A DNA stretch of 64,000 bases from Rhodanobacter sp. FDAARGOS 1247 (GCF_016889805.1 NZ_CP069535.1:496001-560000), one strand, 5' to 3'; positions 48,053 to 57,331 are shown, counted from the stretch's first letter. Notes: a model not told the origin generated them from the sequence alone. Translations and numbers: made by a program.

Positions 48053-48098
48053 CCCTCGACCCGCTACGCTGGCCCATCAAACACGGACTACCCATCGC

Positions 48099-49958
48099 AT
48101 GACCTCACCGCCACCGCTCCGCCGCAACGGCTTCTGGGCCTTTCTCTGCGCCGTGGGGCGTTTCATCAACGGTTGTCGGCTGATCATCATCAACGTGGTG
48201 TTCTTCGGCCTGCTGTTCGTCCTGCTGCTGGTGCTCGGCGCCGACGTGGATCGCACGGTGCAGTCCGACAGCGTGCTGGTGATCAAGCCGCGGGGGCAGC
48301 TGGTCGAGCAGTCCAGCATCGATCCGCTGCAGCGCGCGCTGGACGGCTTGTCCGGCGAAGAGCCCCGGCAGGTGCAACTGCGCGACCTGATCGGCGCGAT
48401 CGATGCCGCGGCGAAGGATCCGCGGATCAGCCGCATCCTGCTGCTGCCCGACGAACTGCAGGGCGGCGGCTTTGCCGCGTTGCGCGAAGTCGGCGCGGCG
48501 CTGGACCGGTTCCGGGCGGCGGGCAAGCCGGTGATCGCCTGGGGCGTGAACCTGGACCAGGGCCAGTATTACCTGGCCGCCCACGCCGACCGGCTGCTGG
48601 TCGATCCGCAGGGCGGCGTGATGCTCACCGGCCTGGCCAATTACCGGCTGTTCTACAAGGACCTGCTGGACAAGCTCGGCGTGGACGTCCACCTGTTCCG
48701 GGTCGGCGAGTTCAAGAGCGCGGCCGAGCCGTACATCCTCGACCACGCCTCGACCGAGGCGAAGCAGGCCGACAGCTACTGGATGGGTGGCCTGTGGACG
48801 GGCTACCTGGCCGAGGTGGCGCAGCTGCGCAAGCTGGACCCCGCCACGTTGCGCGACGACGTCGACAACCTGCCCGAGCATATCGCCAGCACCCAGGGCA
48901 ACCTCGCCGAGCTGGCGCTGAACCAGCACCTGGTCGACGGGCTGGCCACGCGGGCCGATCTGATCGCGATGATGCGCAAGGAAGGCGTGCCGGCCGACCG
49001 CAAGGGCCACGACTTCCGCCAGATTGCGCTGGACCGTTATGCCTCCGCGGTGTCGCGCGATGGCGACCTGCCCGCTGCGGGCGTGGCGATCGTGGTGGCC
49101 GAGGGCGAGATTGCCGGCGGCAAGCGCGGTCCCGGTTCGATCGGTGGCGAATCGACGGCGGCGCTGATCCGCAGCGCCCGCGAGGATCGCAAGACCAGGG
49201 CGCTGGTGCTGCGGGTCAATTCGCCCGGCGGCGAGGTGTATGCCGCCGAGCAGATCCGCCGCGAGGTCGAGCTGACCCGCACGGCCGGCATTCCCGTGGT
49301 CGTCTCGATGGGTGACGTGGCGGCCAGCGGCGGCTACTGGATCTCGATGAATGCGAACCGCATCTTCGCCGAGCCCAACACGATCACCGGATCGATCGGC
49401 ATCTTCGGCCTGTATTACACAGTGCCCGGCACGCTGGCCAGGCTCGGCGTGCAGAGCGACGGCGTCAGCACCGGGCCGATGGCCGGCGCGTTCGACATCA
49501 CCCGCCCGCTCGATCCGAAGGTCGGCACGGTGATCCAGGCAATCATCGACAAGGGCTATCGCGATTTCGTGGGCAGCGTGGCCAAGGCCCGGGGCAAGAG
49601 CTACCAGGCGATCGACGCCATCGCGCAGGGGCGGGTGTGGACCGGCGAGCAGGCGCTGCAGCGTGGCCTGGTCGACCAGCTCGGCGGGCTGGACGCGGCG
49701 GTGGCCGAGGCGGGCCGTCTGGCCCGGCTGGGCAAGGACTATCCGGTGCGCTACGTGGAACCGCCGCAAGGCGGCTTCGAGCGCTTCCTGATGGGCCTCA
49801 GCCAGAGCGCCAGCGTGCATGTGCTGCAATCGTTCGGCGTGCGCCTGCCGGACTGGGTCGCTCAGCTGCCGGCGAAAGCCCCCGAACTGCAGTTGTTGCG
49901 CAATGCGAAGGCGGGCACGCCGAACATCTACGCGGACTGCCTGTGCCGTCCGCGTTGA
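48099..49958 (+). CDS. sppA: Signal peptide peptidase SppA (67K type)
   Basis: Membrane-anchored serine-lysine peptidase that degrades cleaved signal peptides. 619 residues, E. coli-like tandem-repeat type. One N-terminal membrane helix (LIIINVVFFGLLFVLLLVLG). Catalytic Lys206 is in VGEFKSAAEPY and Ser410 in GDVAASGGYWIS, close to the E. coli positions. Convergent with the small lipoprotein gene (17-base gap). Confidence 0.95.
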   Translation: MTSPPPLRRNGFWAFLCAVGRFINGCRLIIINVVFFGLLFVLLLVLGADVDRTVQSDSVLVIKPRGQLVEQSSIDPLQRALDGLSGEEPRQVQLRDLIGAIDAAAKDPRISRILLLPDELQGGGFAALREVGAALDRFRAAGKPVIAWGVNLDQGQYYLAAHADRLLVDPQGGVMLTGLANYRLFYKDLLDKLGVDVHLFRVGEFKSAAEPYILDHASTEAKQADSYWMGGLWTGYLAEVAQLRKLDPATLRDDVDNLPEHIASTQGNLAELALNQHLVDGLATRADLIAMMRKEGVPADRKGHDFRQIALDRYASAVSRDGDLPAAGVAIVVAEGEIAGGKRGPGSIGGESTAALIRSAREDRKTRALVLRVNSPGGEVYAAEQIRREVELTRTAGIPVVVSMGDVAASGGYWISMNANRIFAEPNTITGSIGIFGLYYTVPGTLARLGVQSDGVSTGPMAGAFDITRPLDPKVGTVIQAIIDKGYRDFVGSVAKARGKSYQAIDAIAQGRVWTGEQALQRGLVDQLGGLDAAVAEAGRLARLGKDYPVRYVEPPQGGFERFLMGLSQSASVHVLQSFGVRLPDWVAQLPAKAPELQLLRNAKAGTPNIYADCLCRPR

Positions 49959-49975
49959 GCTGAGGCCGCCAGCGG

Positions 49976-50179
49976 CTACTGCCCCGCGGCCTCGATCTGC
50001 TTGTCCTGCTCGGCGGATTTTTTCTCCAGCGCCTTGCTGACGTCCTTCGCGCGCTGCTCGTCGGCGCGCATCGCGTCGAACGGCGTGCTGACCGCGGCCG
50101 GTTTCGCCTGCGGTTCGGGCGGCTTGCGCGAGCATGCGCCCAACGCGGCAAGGCAGAGCAGGAGCGGCAGCAGCTTCAT
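49976..50179 (-). CDS. Small lipoprotein, 67 residues
   Basis: MKLLPLLLCLAALGACSRKP is a clear lipoprotein signal with lipobox LGAC. The mature part of about 50 residues is charged and probably helical (DAMRADEQRAKDVSKALEKK). I do not recognise a family. The frame extends upstream, but only this ATG gives a signal peptide. It is divergent from the SDR gene at 50282 and converges on sppA. Confidence 0.7.
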   Translation of the reverse strand: MKLLPLLLCLAALGACSRKPPEPQAKPAAVSTPFDAMRADEQRAKDVSKALEKKSAEQDKQIEAAGQ

Positions 50180-50281
50180 GGCGATGTCCGTGCATGATGG
50201 ATGCGGCGAGTGTCCCGCCAGTGGCGGGCGCCAGGCAAGGAACGCGTTGGCAGCCTGCGTATCAGGCTTTAAGCTGACCGG

Positions 50282-51064
50282 ATGAACAGCCGCCTCGATG
50301 CCTGGCAACTGCAAGGCCACAACGCCCTGATCACCGGCGCCAGCAAGGGCATCGGCCACGCCACGGCGCGCGAGCTGGCCGGGCTGGGCGCCAACCTGCT
50401 GCTGGTGGCGCGCGATGCGGATCACCTGGAGCAGGTCAGGGTCGAGCTGGCCGACGATTTCCCCGCCAGCGAGGTGATGGCGTTCGCCGCCGACGTCAGC
50501 GAAGCGGAGGACCGGCTGGCCGTGTTCGACTGGATCGCCGACCTGGGCACGCCGCTGTCGCTGCTGGTCAACAACGCCGGCGGCAACCAGCCTGGCGCCA
50601 CGCTCGACTATCGCGTGGACGACTGGCGCCGGATCTTCGAGCAGAATCTTTTCAGCGCGTTCGAGATGTGCCGGCTGGCGCATCCGCAGTTGGTGCAGCA
50701 CGCGCATGCGGCGATCGTCAACGTGGGCTCGGTATCCGGGATGACCCACGTGCGCACCGGTTCGCCCTACGGGATGAGCAAGGCCGCACTGCACCAGCTC
50801 ACCCGCAACCTGGCCGCGGAGTGGGCGGTGGACGGCATCCGGGTCAACGCCGTGGCGCCGTGGTACATCCGCACCCAGCGCTCCGAACCGGCGCTGGCCG
50901 ATGCCGACTACCTCGACGAGGTGCTCGATCGCACGCCGCTGGACCGGATCGGCGAACCGGAGGAAGTCGCCGCGGCGATCGCCTTCCTGTGCCTGCCCGC
51001 AGCCAGCTACATCACCGGCCAGGTACTGGCGGTGGATGGCGGTTTCCTGAACTACGGCTTCTGA
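50282..51064 (+). CDS. Short-chain dehydrogenase/reductase
   Basis: 260 residues, classical SDR. The cofactor motif is TGASKGIGHATAREL, the NNAGG loop follows, the catalytic serine is in VNVGSVSGM and Tyr/Lys in YGMSKAALHQ. The C-terminus TGQVLAVDGGFLNYGF is standard. Tropinone reductase-like pattern; substrate unknown. An arginine after the first beta strand (VARDADHLEQ) suggests NADP preference. Confidence 0.9.
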   Translation: MNSRLDAWQLQGHNALITGASKGIGHATARELAGLGANLLLVARDADHLEQVRVELADDFPASEVMAFAADVSEAEDRLAVFDWIADLGTPLSLLVNNAGGNQPGATLDYRVDDWRRIFEQNLFSAFEMCRLAHPQLVQHAHAAIVNVGSVSGMTHVRTGSPYGMSKAALHQLTRNLAAEWAVDGIRVNAVAPWYIRTQRSEPALADADYLDEVLDRTPLDRIGEPEEVAAAIAFLCLPAASYITGQVLAVDGGFLNYGF

Positions 51065-51092
51065 GCCTTGCGCGCGCCGGCGCGCCGCGGCG

Positions 51093-52037
51093 TCAGAACT
51101 CGGCCACGTGATCCTCGGCGGCAAAGCCGATGGTGACCGCGCCTTCGCCCACGTTGACCATGCCGGTGATGCTCATCGGCGCTTCCATCAGCTCGACGCC
51201 GCATTCCTCGCAGGCCTGGCGCAGCTCGAGATAGCCGGGCAGGTGCTCCAGCACGGCAAGGTCGCCGCCGTAGCTGGCGCACACCATGGGCACGATCAGG
51301 CCGGCGCGGACCCGTTTGGTCACGTAGCCGAACAGCGCCTCGGCGCCCTGCTCGAAGCCGCGCACCTTGCCGACCGGGCCGGTTTCGCCCTGGAAGCAGC
51401 GCAGGATCGGCTTGATGTCGAGCGCCGAGCCCAGCATCGCACTGACCAGGCCCACGCTGCGATCGTTCTTCTTCTTGGCGCGGGCGCGCAGGTAGTAAAG
51501 GTCACGCGGCAGCATGTAGCCATAGGTGTGATTGGCGACATGGGTGAGTCGCTCGCGGATCGCCGCGGGCGGTTCGTCGGCGGCGATCAGGCGGGTCGCC
51601 TCGTAGATCGCCGGCGCGGCGCCGGCGAAGATGTTGCGGGTGTCGACCACGCGCATCATGAACGGGCCGGGGACGCCGGCCTGGTCGCGCACCTGGCGAT
51701 AGTTCTTGAGGATGCCGAAGCTGGCCTTGTTGACGTGCTCGTTGATCGGGCTGCGGGTGGCGGTGATGGTCAGGCAGAACACGCAGTCCTGTTCCAGCAC
51801 CAGTTTTTCCAGGAACAGCTTCTGGACCTCTTCCACCGGGCACGGTTCGGTCTCGGCCGAATGGCTGCGGTTGCCCAGCCGGCGGTTGATGAAGCGCTGG
51901 ATCTCCTCCGGCCGGCGGTCATCCATGAAGACTTCGCGGTCGATCCGGACCGTGATCGGCATCACCGCGATGTCGTGCTTCTGAAGGAACTCCTGCGAAA
52001 GATCGCAGGCCGCATCGATTGCCAGACCCATCCGCAT
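51093..52037 (-). CDS. DegV family fatty-acid-binding-like protein
   Basis: 314 residues. DegV signatures are MGLAIDAACDLSQEFL, VMPITVRIDREVF, ITATRSPINEHVNKA, VVDTRNIFAG and VSAMLGSALDIKPIL. Firmicute homologues (FakB) bind fatty acids for the kinase FakA; whether this proteobacterial form does so is unknown, and no FakA-like gene is seen. ATG 52037 is chosen over 52070 because GGGGGA lies upstream at good spacing. Confidence 0.88.
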   Translation of the reverse strand: MRMGLAIDAACDLSQEFLQKHDIAVMPITVRIDREVFMDDRRPEEIQRFINRRLGNRSHSAETEPCPVEEVQKLFLEKLVLEQDCVFCLTITATRSPINEHVNKASFGILKNYRQVRDQAGVPGPFMMRVVDTRNIFAGAAPAIYEATRLIAADEPPAAIRERLTHVANHTYGYMLPRDLYYLRARAKKKNDRSVGLVSAMLGSALDIKPILRCFQGETGPVGKVRGFEQGAEALFGYVTKRVRAGLIVPMVCASYGGDLAVLEHLPGYLELRQACEECGVELMEAPMSITGMVNVGEGAVTIGFAAEDHVAEF

Positions 52038-52142
52038 CAGGTAGTCCCCCGCAACATTGATGGCAGGCAAAACATAACATGAGGGCCGTGATTGTGGCGT
52101 CTGTCGCGACTTTGAACGAACGCCGCGATGATCCGGCTGGTC

Positions 52143-52159
52143 GGGGGCCGACGGCCCCC
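52143..52159. repeat. GC hairpin in the degV-amn gap
   Basis: GGGGGCC-GAC-GGCCCCC, 7 base pairs. It is followed on the plus strand by CTAAAAT, and its core GGGCCGACGGCCC also occurs after rhlB (8564). It lies about 73 bases before the amn start, so it may be a leader hairpin or a short REP-type repeat. Confidence 0.4.
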
Positions 52160-52231
52160 CTAAAATGAAGCCACTGAACTGGCATCTCGCCGGCGTGGCG
52201 TCGCCGGTAACGTGATTCGGGCAATACCCAG

Positions 52232-53023
52232 ATGAAAAGCAAACAGGAAATCGTCTCCAACTGGCTGCCGCGCTATACCGGCACCGCGCTGGAGCAATTC
52301 GGCGAACACATCCTGCTGACCAATTTCGGCAATTACGTGGAGCTGTTCGCCCAGTGGCATGGCGTGGAGGTGCAGGGCCGCGACCGGCCGATGCCGAACG
52401 CCACCGCCGACGGCATCACCCTGATCAACTTTGGCATGGGCAGCCCCAACGCGGCGACCGTGATGGACCTGCTCGGTGCCATCGAACCGCAGGCCGCGCT
52501 GTTCCTGGGCAAGTGCGGCGGGGTCAAGAAGAAGAACCAGTTGGGCGACCTGGTGCTGCCGATTGCGGCGATCCGTGGCGAGGGCACCAGCAACGACTAC
52601 CTGCCGCCGGAGGTGCCGGCGTTGCCGGCGTTCCAGTTGCAGCGTGCCGTGTCCACCATGATCCGCGACCTTGGCCACGACTACTGGACCGGCACGGTCT
52701 ACACCACCAACCGGCGCGTGTGGGAACACGACGACACGTTCAAGGATTACCTGCGGCGCACCCGCTGCATGGCGGTGGACATGGAGACGGCGACGATCTT
52801 CGCCGCCGGCTTCGCCAACCGGATTCCGTGTGGCGCGCTGCTGCTGGTATCGGACCAGCCGATGGTGCCCGAGGGCGTCAAGACCGAGGCCAGCGATCGC
52901 AACATCACCGCGAAGTATGTCGAGGCCCACATCAAGATCGGCATCGAGGCGCTCAAGCTGGTGCGTCGCAACGGTCGCAGCGTGAAGCACCTGCGCTTCG
53001 AGGAAGAGATCGAGGCGGAATGA
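52232..53023 (+). CDS. amn: AMP nucleosidase (short form)
   Basis: Hydrolyses AMP to adenine and ribose 5-phosphate. 263 residues of nucleoside phosphorylase fold (INFGMGSPNAATVMDLL, FLGKCGGVKKKNQLGDLVLP, MAVDMETATIFAAGF, LLVSDQPM). E. coli Amn has about 484 residues with an extra N-terminal domain; the compact form here matches the shorter AMP nucleosidase group. A 32-base palindrome follows the stop. Confidence 0.88.
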   Translation: MKSKQEIVSNWLPRYTGTALEQFGEHILLTNFGNYVELFAQWHGVEVQGRDRPMPNATADGITLINFGMGSPNAATVMDLLGAIEPQAALFLGKCGGVKKKNQLGDLVLPIAAIRGEGTSNDYLPPEVPALPAFQLQRAVSTMIRDLGHDYWTGTVYTTNRRVWEHDDTFKDYLRRTRCMAVDMETATIFAAGFANRIPCGALLLVSDQPMVPEGVKTEASDRNITAKYVEAHIKIGIEALKLVRRNGRSVKHLRFEEEIEAE

Positions 53024-53030
53024 GCCTGCA

Positions 53031-53062
53031 ATGAAGAGCCCCGCCATGGCGGGGCTCTTCAT
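53031..53062. terminator. Perfect 32-base palindrome between convergent genes
   Basis: ATGAAGAGCCCCGCCA (53031-53046) is followed directly by its exact reverse complement (53047-53062). It lies between amn and the convergent glutaredoxin-fusion gene. As RNA it would form a 14-base-pair hairpin in either transcript. There is no long T tract, but bidirectional termination is the simplest role. Confidence 0.7.
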
Positions 53063-53091
53063 GTCGCGAGTCGACCGGGTCGAATGCCCGG

Positions 53092-53706
53092 TCAGGCTTC
53101 CGGCGCGCCCGGGAATTTCAGGCTGAGGCCTTCGCCCTGCACGGTGGACACCCAGTCGATCACGATGCCCCGGGCACGCTGTGCGCTGGACGGATCGAAA
53201 TGCACTTCCAGGCCGTTGGCCACCGCCACGATGTCGTGCTCGCTGGGCGGCGCCAGCTGGAAACCGGCGCTGTGGTCGGGGCCGATCTCCAGGTGCAGCG
53301 CCACGCCCTGCGCGTTCGCGGTGCCCTGGCGGATCGCCTCGGCGGCGGCGTCGGTGATGGTGATTTCCGGCGGCGTGCGGTCCGGCGCGGACACGCCGAA
53401 CAGCTGGTGCAGTTCGCCGCTGCCGTACATCTGGCGAATGATGTCGGCGCCGCCGACCAGCTCGCCTTCCACGTACAGCTGCGGAATCGTCGGCCAGTCG
53501 CCAAAGGCCTTGATGCCTTCGCGGATCTCCGGATCGTCCAGCACATTGACCGTGTGATATTCCGGCAACAGCTCGTTGAGCGTATTGGTGGCGGCGGCGG
53601 AGAAGCCGCACATCGGCTGGCTGCGGTTGCCCTTCATGAACAGCACCACGCGGTGCTCCCTGAGCAGGGTTTCGATGCGTTCGCGGGTGCCGGGATCGAG
53701 CGACAT
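53092..53706 (-). CDS. Monothiol glutaredoxin fused to an A-type-like domain without cysteines
   Basis: 204 residues. The N-terminal half is a CGFS glutaredoxin (Cys33 in QPMCGFSAAATN; WPTIPQLYVEGELVGGADII), which carries a 2Fe-2S cluster with glutathione. The C-terminal half (EITITDAAAEAIRQ onward) resembles IscA/HesB A-type carriers but has no cysteine, so it cannot bind a cluster in the usual way; Cys33 is the only cysteine in the protein. Expected role is Fe-S trafficking or iron sensing. ATG 53706 is preferred over 53742 (family start). Confidence 0.85.
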   Translation of the reverse strand: MSLDPGTRERIETLLREHRVVLFMKGNRSQPMCGFSAAATNTLNELLPEYHTVNVLDDPEIREGIKAFGDWPTIPQLYVEGELVGGADIIRQMYGSGELHQLFGVSAPDRTPPEITITDAAAEAIRQGTANAQGVALHLEIGPDHSAGFQLAPPSEHDIVAVANGLEVHFDPSSAQRARGIVIDWVSTVQGEGLSLKFPGAPEA

Positions 53707-53789
53707 GGCGTGATTTCCTGAGGATCGGGGGAGACCGTCCATGATACCGCGCCTGCGGGGCCGGCTGACTTGACCCGGATCAGCTTGAA

Positions 53790-53826
53790 AAATGACTCAT
53801 GGGCATTTATAAATGACCGATGGTCA
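53790..53826. promoter_or_regulatory. Probable operator of the TetR gene
   Basis: Two direct repeats AAATGACTCATGG (53790-53802) and AAATGACCGATGG (53811-53823) match at 11 of 13 bases and are 21 bases apart, two helical turns. The second includes the dyad TGACC-GAT-GGTCA (53814-53826) and covers the ATG at 53820. This suits autorepression by the TetR regulator. Confidence 0.6.
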
Positions 53827-54518
53827 ACAAAACTCCCGCCAAGATCGGTCCGGGTCGTCGCGCCGTCAGCGCCGACCTGAAGGATCGCCGCCGCAGCGAA
53901 ATCCTTGCCGCCGCGCTGCGACTGCTGTCGGAGCGGCCGTATGCGACGATCACGATGAGCGACGTGGCCACGGCGGCCGGCGTGGCCAAGGGCACCAGCT
54001 ACTTGTACTTCCCCACCCGGGAGGCGCTGTTCCTGCAACTGCTGGCCGAGCACTACCTCGGCTGGTTCGATGCCTTCGATGCGCAGTTGCAGGCATCCGC
54101 CGCCAGCGACCTCGACGGCTGGATCGACGGGCTGCTGCAGGATTTCGCCCGGCGTCCGCTGCTGCTGCAGCTGATGGGCGTGCTGCATGCCGTGCTGGAG
54201 CACAACGTGCCGGTGGCCGAGGTGCTGGCGTTCAAGCGGCAACTGGCGCAGCGGGTGACCGCCAGCGGTGCCGCGCTGGAACAGCGGCTGCAACTGTCGC
54301 CCGGTGCGGGCAGCCGCCTGCTGCTGTGGCTGCAGGCGATCGTCCCCGGCCTGGCACAGATGGCGGCGCCGCCGGCGCCGTTGCGGGCCGCGCTGCTGGC
54401 TGCGCCGGATCTGTCCGGCTTCGTGATCGACTTTTCCGCCGAACTGCGGCGACTTCTGCTGGCCCTGATTGCCGGCTTGCGTACCTGCCCGGAGACCTTG
54501 CATGACACCCGAACCTGA
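53820..54518 (+). CDS. TetR family regulator
   Basis: 232 residues. The helix-turn-helix lies at about 30-65 (ILAAALRLLSERPYATITMS, DVATAAGVAKGTSYLYFPTR). The C-terminal ligand domain is not diagnostic. The stop overlaps the SDR gene by 17 bases, so the two form an operon that the regulator probably represses, with a candidate operator at 53790-53826. Confidence 0.92.
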   Translation: MVNKTPAKIGPGRRAVSADLKDRRRSEILAAALRLLSERPYATITMSDVATAAGVAKGTSYLYFPTREALFLQLLAEHYLGWFDAFDAQLQASAASDLDGWIDGLLQDFARRPLLLQLMGVLHAVLEHNVPVAEVLAFKRQLAQRVTASGAALEQRLQLSPGAGSRLLLWLQAIVPGLAQMAAPPAPLRAALLAAPDLSGFVIDFSAELRRLLLALIAGLRTCPETLHDTRT

Positions 54519-55287
54519 TCACCGCACCGCCCTGGTGACCGGCGCCTCCAGCGGGCTGGGCGTGGCCTTTGCCCGCGAGCTGGCACGGCGTGGCTGGAAC
54601 CTCGTGCTGGTGGCGCGCAGCGAGGCGCCGATGCAGCAACTGGCCGATGAATTGCGCGCCGACGGTGCGATGGTGCAGGTGCATCCGCTTGACCTTGCCG
54701 ATGCGGCCGCGCGCGAAGCGCTGGTGGCGAACCTGGCCAGCGCCGGCGTGCAGATCGATGCGCTGGTCAACAACGCCGGCTTCGGCGTGTTCGGCGATTT
54801 TGCCGACACCGACTGGGCGCGCCTGGAAAGCATGCTGATGGTGGACGTGATGGCGCTCACCCATCTGACCCGCCTGTTCCTGCCGGGCATGCGCCAGCGC
54901 GGCTACGGCCGCGTGCTGCAGGTGGCTTCGACCGGCGCGTTCCAGCCTACGCCGGGCTACGCCGCCTACGCGGCGGCGAAGAGCTACGTGCTGGCGTTTT
55001 CCCACGCGCTGGACGAGGAGCTGCGGGACAGCGGCGTGCATTGCACCGTGGTTTCCCCCGGGGTCACCGCCACCCGTTTCCTCGAAGTGTCCGGCCAGCG
55101 CGCCACCTGGTACCAGCGGCTGACCCGGATGGAGGCGCCGGCAGTGGCCAGGCGCGGCATCGACGCGATGCTGGCCGGGCGCGCCGGGGTGATCACGGGC
55201 TGGGTCAATGCCTTGATGGCCCACTCGATCCGGCTGACGCCACGCGCGCTGTCGGCGCGGGTGGCGGGCAGGCTGATGCGCAACTGA
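54502..55287 (+). CDS. Short-chain dehydrogenase, paired with TetR
   Basis: 261 residues. TGASSGLGVAFARELA cofactor motif, NNAGFGVFGDF, catalytic serine in VASTGAFQPT and YAAAKSYVLAF. C-terminal part SPGVTATRFLEVSGQ and the long tail belong to the DltE/YqjQ-like SDR branch often acting on lipids or ketones. It overlaps tetR by 17 bases. Convergent with the SGNH hydrolase gene. Confidence 0.9.
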   Translation: MTPEPDHRTALVTGASSGLGVAFARELARRGWNLVLVARSEAPMQQLADELRADGAMVQVHPLDLADAAAREALVANLASAGVQIDALVNNAGFGVFGDFADTDWARLESMLMVDVMALTHLTRLFLPGMRQRGYGRVLQVASTGAFQPTPGYAAYAAAKSYVLAFSHALDEELRDSGVHCTVVSPGVTATRFLEVSGQRATWYQRLTRMEAPAVARRGIDAMLAGRAGVITGWVNALMAHSIRLTPRALSARVAGRLMRN

Positions 55288-55304
55288 GCCGGTGCGGCGG
55301 GCGA

Positions 55305-55913
55305 TCAGTCCTGCGTGCGCAAGGCGTCCGCCGCCACCGGGGCGATCGCGGCCAGCCAGCGCCGGTACTGGTCGGCGGCAGGATGCAGTCCGTCTGCGGC
55401 GACCAGCTGTGGATGCGCCCGCGAGATGCCGGTGATGTCGGCGAAACCGGCGCCCGCGCGTGCACTCTCGTGGCGGGCGATCGCGTTGTAGACGTCCAGT
55501 TCCTCCGCGATCACCGAGCGGTCCCGGCCCTGTTCGCCGGCGAAGCGGGTGACGCCCCAGTCGGGAATCGACACCACCACCACGCGGGCGGCGCGGCCTC
55601 CCGCCAGTGCCGTGGCACGGGCCAGCAGCGCGGCGAACTGCGTGCGGTATTCGTCGGCCGGCCGGCCGCGATACTGGTTGTTCACGCCGATCTGCAGGCT
55701 GACCAGCGCGTAGGGCGGGTGCAGCGCGGCCTGGTCCATGCCCTGCGCCAGTTCGTCGGTGGTCCAGCCGGTGACCGCGATGATCTGCGGCTCGTCGATC
55801 GCCAGGCCATCCGCCCGCAACTGCCGCACCAGCAGGGCCGGCCAGCGTTCGTCGGCCGCCACGGCCTCGCCGATCGTGTACGAATCGCCGAGCGCGAGAT
55901 AACCCGTCGGCAC
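55305..55913 (-). CDS. SGNH/GDSL hydrolase
   Basis: 202 residues. Block I GDSYTIGEAV with the nucleophilic serine, block III GVNNQYRG with the asparagine, and block V DGLHPAADQY with Asp/His complete the catalytic set. No signal peptide, so cytosolic esterase or lipase-like. It starts five bases after the aminotransferase stop on the same strand and is probably cotranscribed. Confidence 0.92.
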   Translation of the reverse strand: MPTGYLALGDSYTIGEAVAADERWPALLVRQLRADGLAIDEPQIIAVTGWTTDELAQGMDQAALHPPYALVSLQIGVNNQYRGRPADEYRTQFAALLARATALAGGRAARVVVVSIPDWGVTRFAGEQGRDRSVIAEELDVYNAIARHESARAGAGFADITGISRAHPQLVAADGLHPAADQYRRWLAAIAPVAADALRTQD

Positions 55914-55918
55914 GGCGT

Positions 55919-57160
55919 TCAGGCCACCGCGGCGGCGGGCGACTGCTCGCGCGCCATCCCCGCCAGCACCCGTTCGATGCGCACGAACACTTCATGCAGC
56001 TGCACCGGTGGCGGCAGCAGGGTCAGCCGGAAGTGTCGGCTGCGCGGCACGTTGAAGCTGCTGCCGGGCACCACCAGCACCGACTCCTCTTCCAGCAGGC
56101 GCAGCGCGAACGCCTCGTCGTCGAAGCCGGGAATGCGGTCGGCGCGCACCTGGGGGAACGCGTAGAGCGCGCCATCGGGTGCGACCAGTTCCAGGTATTC
56201 GCTGGCGGCCACGCCGTCGAGCACGGCCCGCCGCGCCTCATGCAGGCGGCCGCCGGGAGCGGTCAGCGTGCCGATCGTGGGCGCGTCCTGCAGGGCGGGC
56301 AGCACCGCCCACTGCGCGGTGACGTTGGCGCACAGGCGCAACGCGGCCAGCAGCTGCAGTGCGTCGCGATAGGCGGCGCTGTGGGTCGGGTCGCCGGAAA
56401 GACTCATCCAGCCGACCCGGTAGCCGCAGGCACGATGGACCTTCGACAGGCCGCCGAAGCTGAGGCAGGGCAGCTCGCCGGCCACTTCGGCCAGCGGCTG
56501 GAACCGGGCGCCGTCGTAGAGGATCTCGTCGTAGATCTCGTCGGCCAGCAGCAGCAGCCGATGGCGCGCCGCGATCGTCACCAGCCGTTCCAGCATCGCG
56601 CGCGGGTAGGTGACGCCGGTGGGATTGTTCGGGTTGATCAGCACCAGGGCGCGGGTGCGCGGGCCGATCAGCGCCTCGATCTCGTCCGGATCGGGCAGGT
56701 GGCCGTTGCGCGCCAGGCAGCGGTAATAGCGTGGCTGGCCACCGTTGAGGATGGTGGCGGCGCTCCACAGCGGATAGTCCGGGCTGGGCAGCAGCACTTC
56801 GTCGCCGTCCTGCAGCAGCGCGCGCAGGGACAGGTCGATCAGCTCGCTGACGCCGTTGCCGACGAAGATGCGTTCGGCGTCCACGCCGCGGGCGCCGCGG
56901 GCGCGCTGCTGCGCGGCAATCGCCTCGCGGGCCAGCTCCAGTCCCTGCTCGTGGCCGTAGGCCTCGCTGTCGTGCAGGTGGCTGGCGATCGCCTCGCGCA
57001 GGTGCGCCGGCGCCTCGAAACCGTAGCGGCCGGGGTTGCCGATGTTGAGCTTGATGATGTCCCGCCCGGCCGCTTCCAGCTCGCGTGCGCGCCGGGTCAG
57101 CGCCCCGCGGATTTCATAGCGCACGTCCGCCAGGTGCGCACTGGGTGTGATCGAGACCAA
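55919..57160 (-). CDS. Class I/II PLP aminotransferase (AlaA-like)
   Basis: 413 residues of fold type I. PLP lysine in FGGLSKVHRACGYRVGW, NPNNPTGVTYPR, LLADEIYDEILYDG and the C-terminal arginine region RHFRLTLLPP are visible. The pattern resembles the alanine/valine-pyruvate aminotransferases AlaA. The start is TTG (57160) with AAGGA eight bases upstream. Divergent from rsgA. Confidence 0.9.
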   Translation of the reverse strand: MVSITPSAHLADVRYEIRGALTRRARELEAAGRDIIKLNIGNPGRYGFEAPAHLREAIASHLHDSEAYGHEQGLELAREAIAAQQRARGARGVDAERIFVGNGVSELIDLSLRALLQDGDEVLLPSPDYPLWSAATILNGGQPRYYRCLARNGHLPDPDEIEALIGPRTRALVLINPNNPTGVTYPRAMLERLVTIAARHRLLLLADEIYDEILYDGARFQPLAEVAGELPCLSFGGLSKVHRACGYRVGWMSLSGDPTHSAAYRDALQLLAALRLCANVTAQWAVLPALQDAPTIGTLTAPGGRLHEARRAVLDGVAASEYLELVAPDGALYAFPQVRADRIPGFDDEAFALRLLEEESVLVVPGSSFNVPRSRHFRLTLLPPPVQLHEVFVRIERVLAGMAREQSPAAAVA

Positions 57161-57331
57161 CGCCGGTATCCTTGTCGCAGGTTGATGACGGGCGGCGGTC
57201 GTGCCGCCGGCAGCCCGATGCTAGCAGCGTGATGCAGTGCAGCGCGAGGGCTGCAAGGCCGTTTTGCGGTTCATCGTCGGGCAATCTTCGGGCAGGGCAT
57301 AATCACCGAACCGTGCCGACTGATCTCCCCC

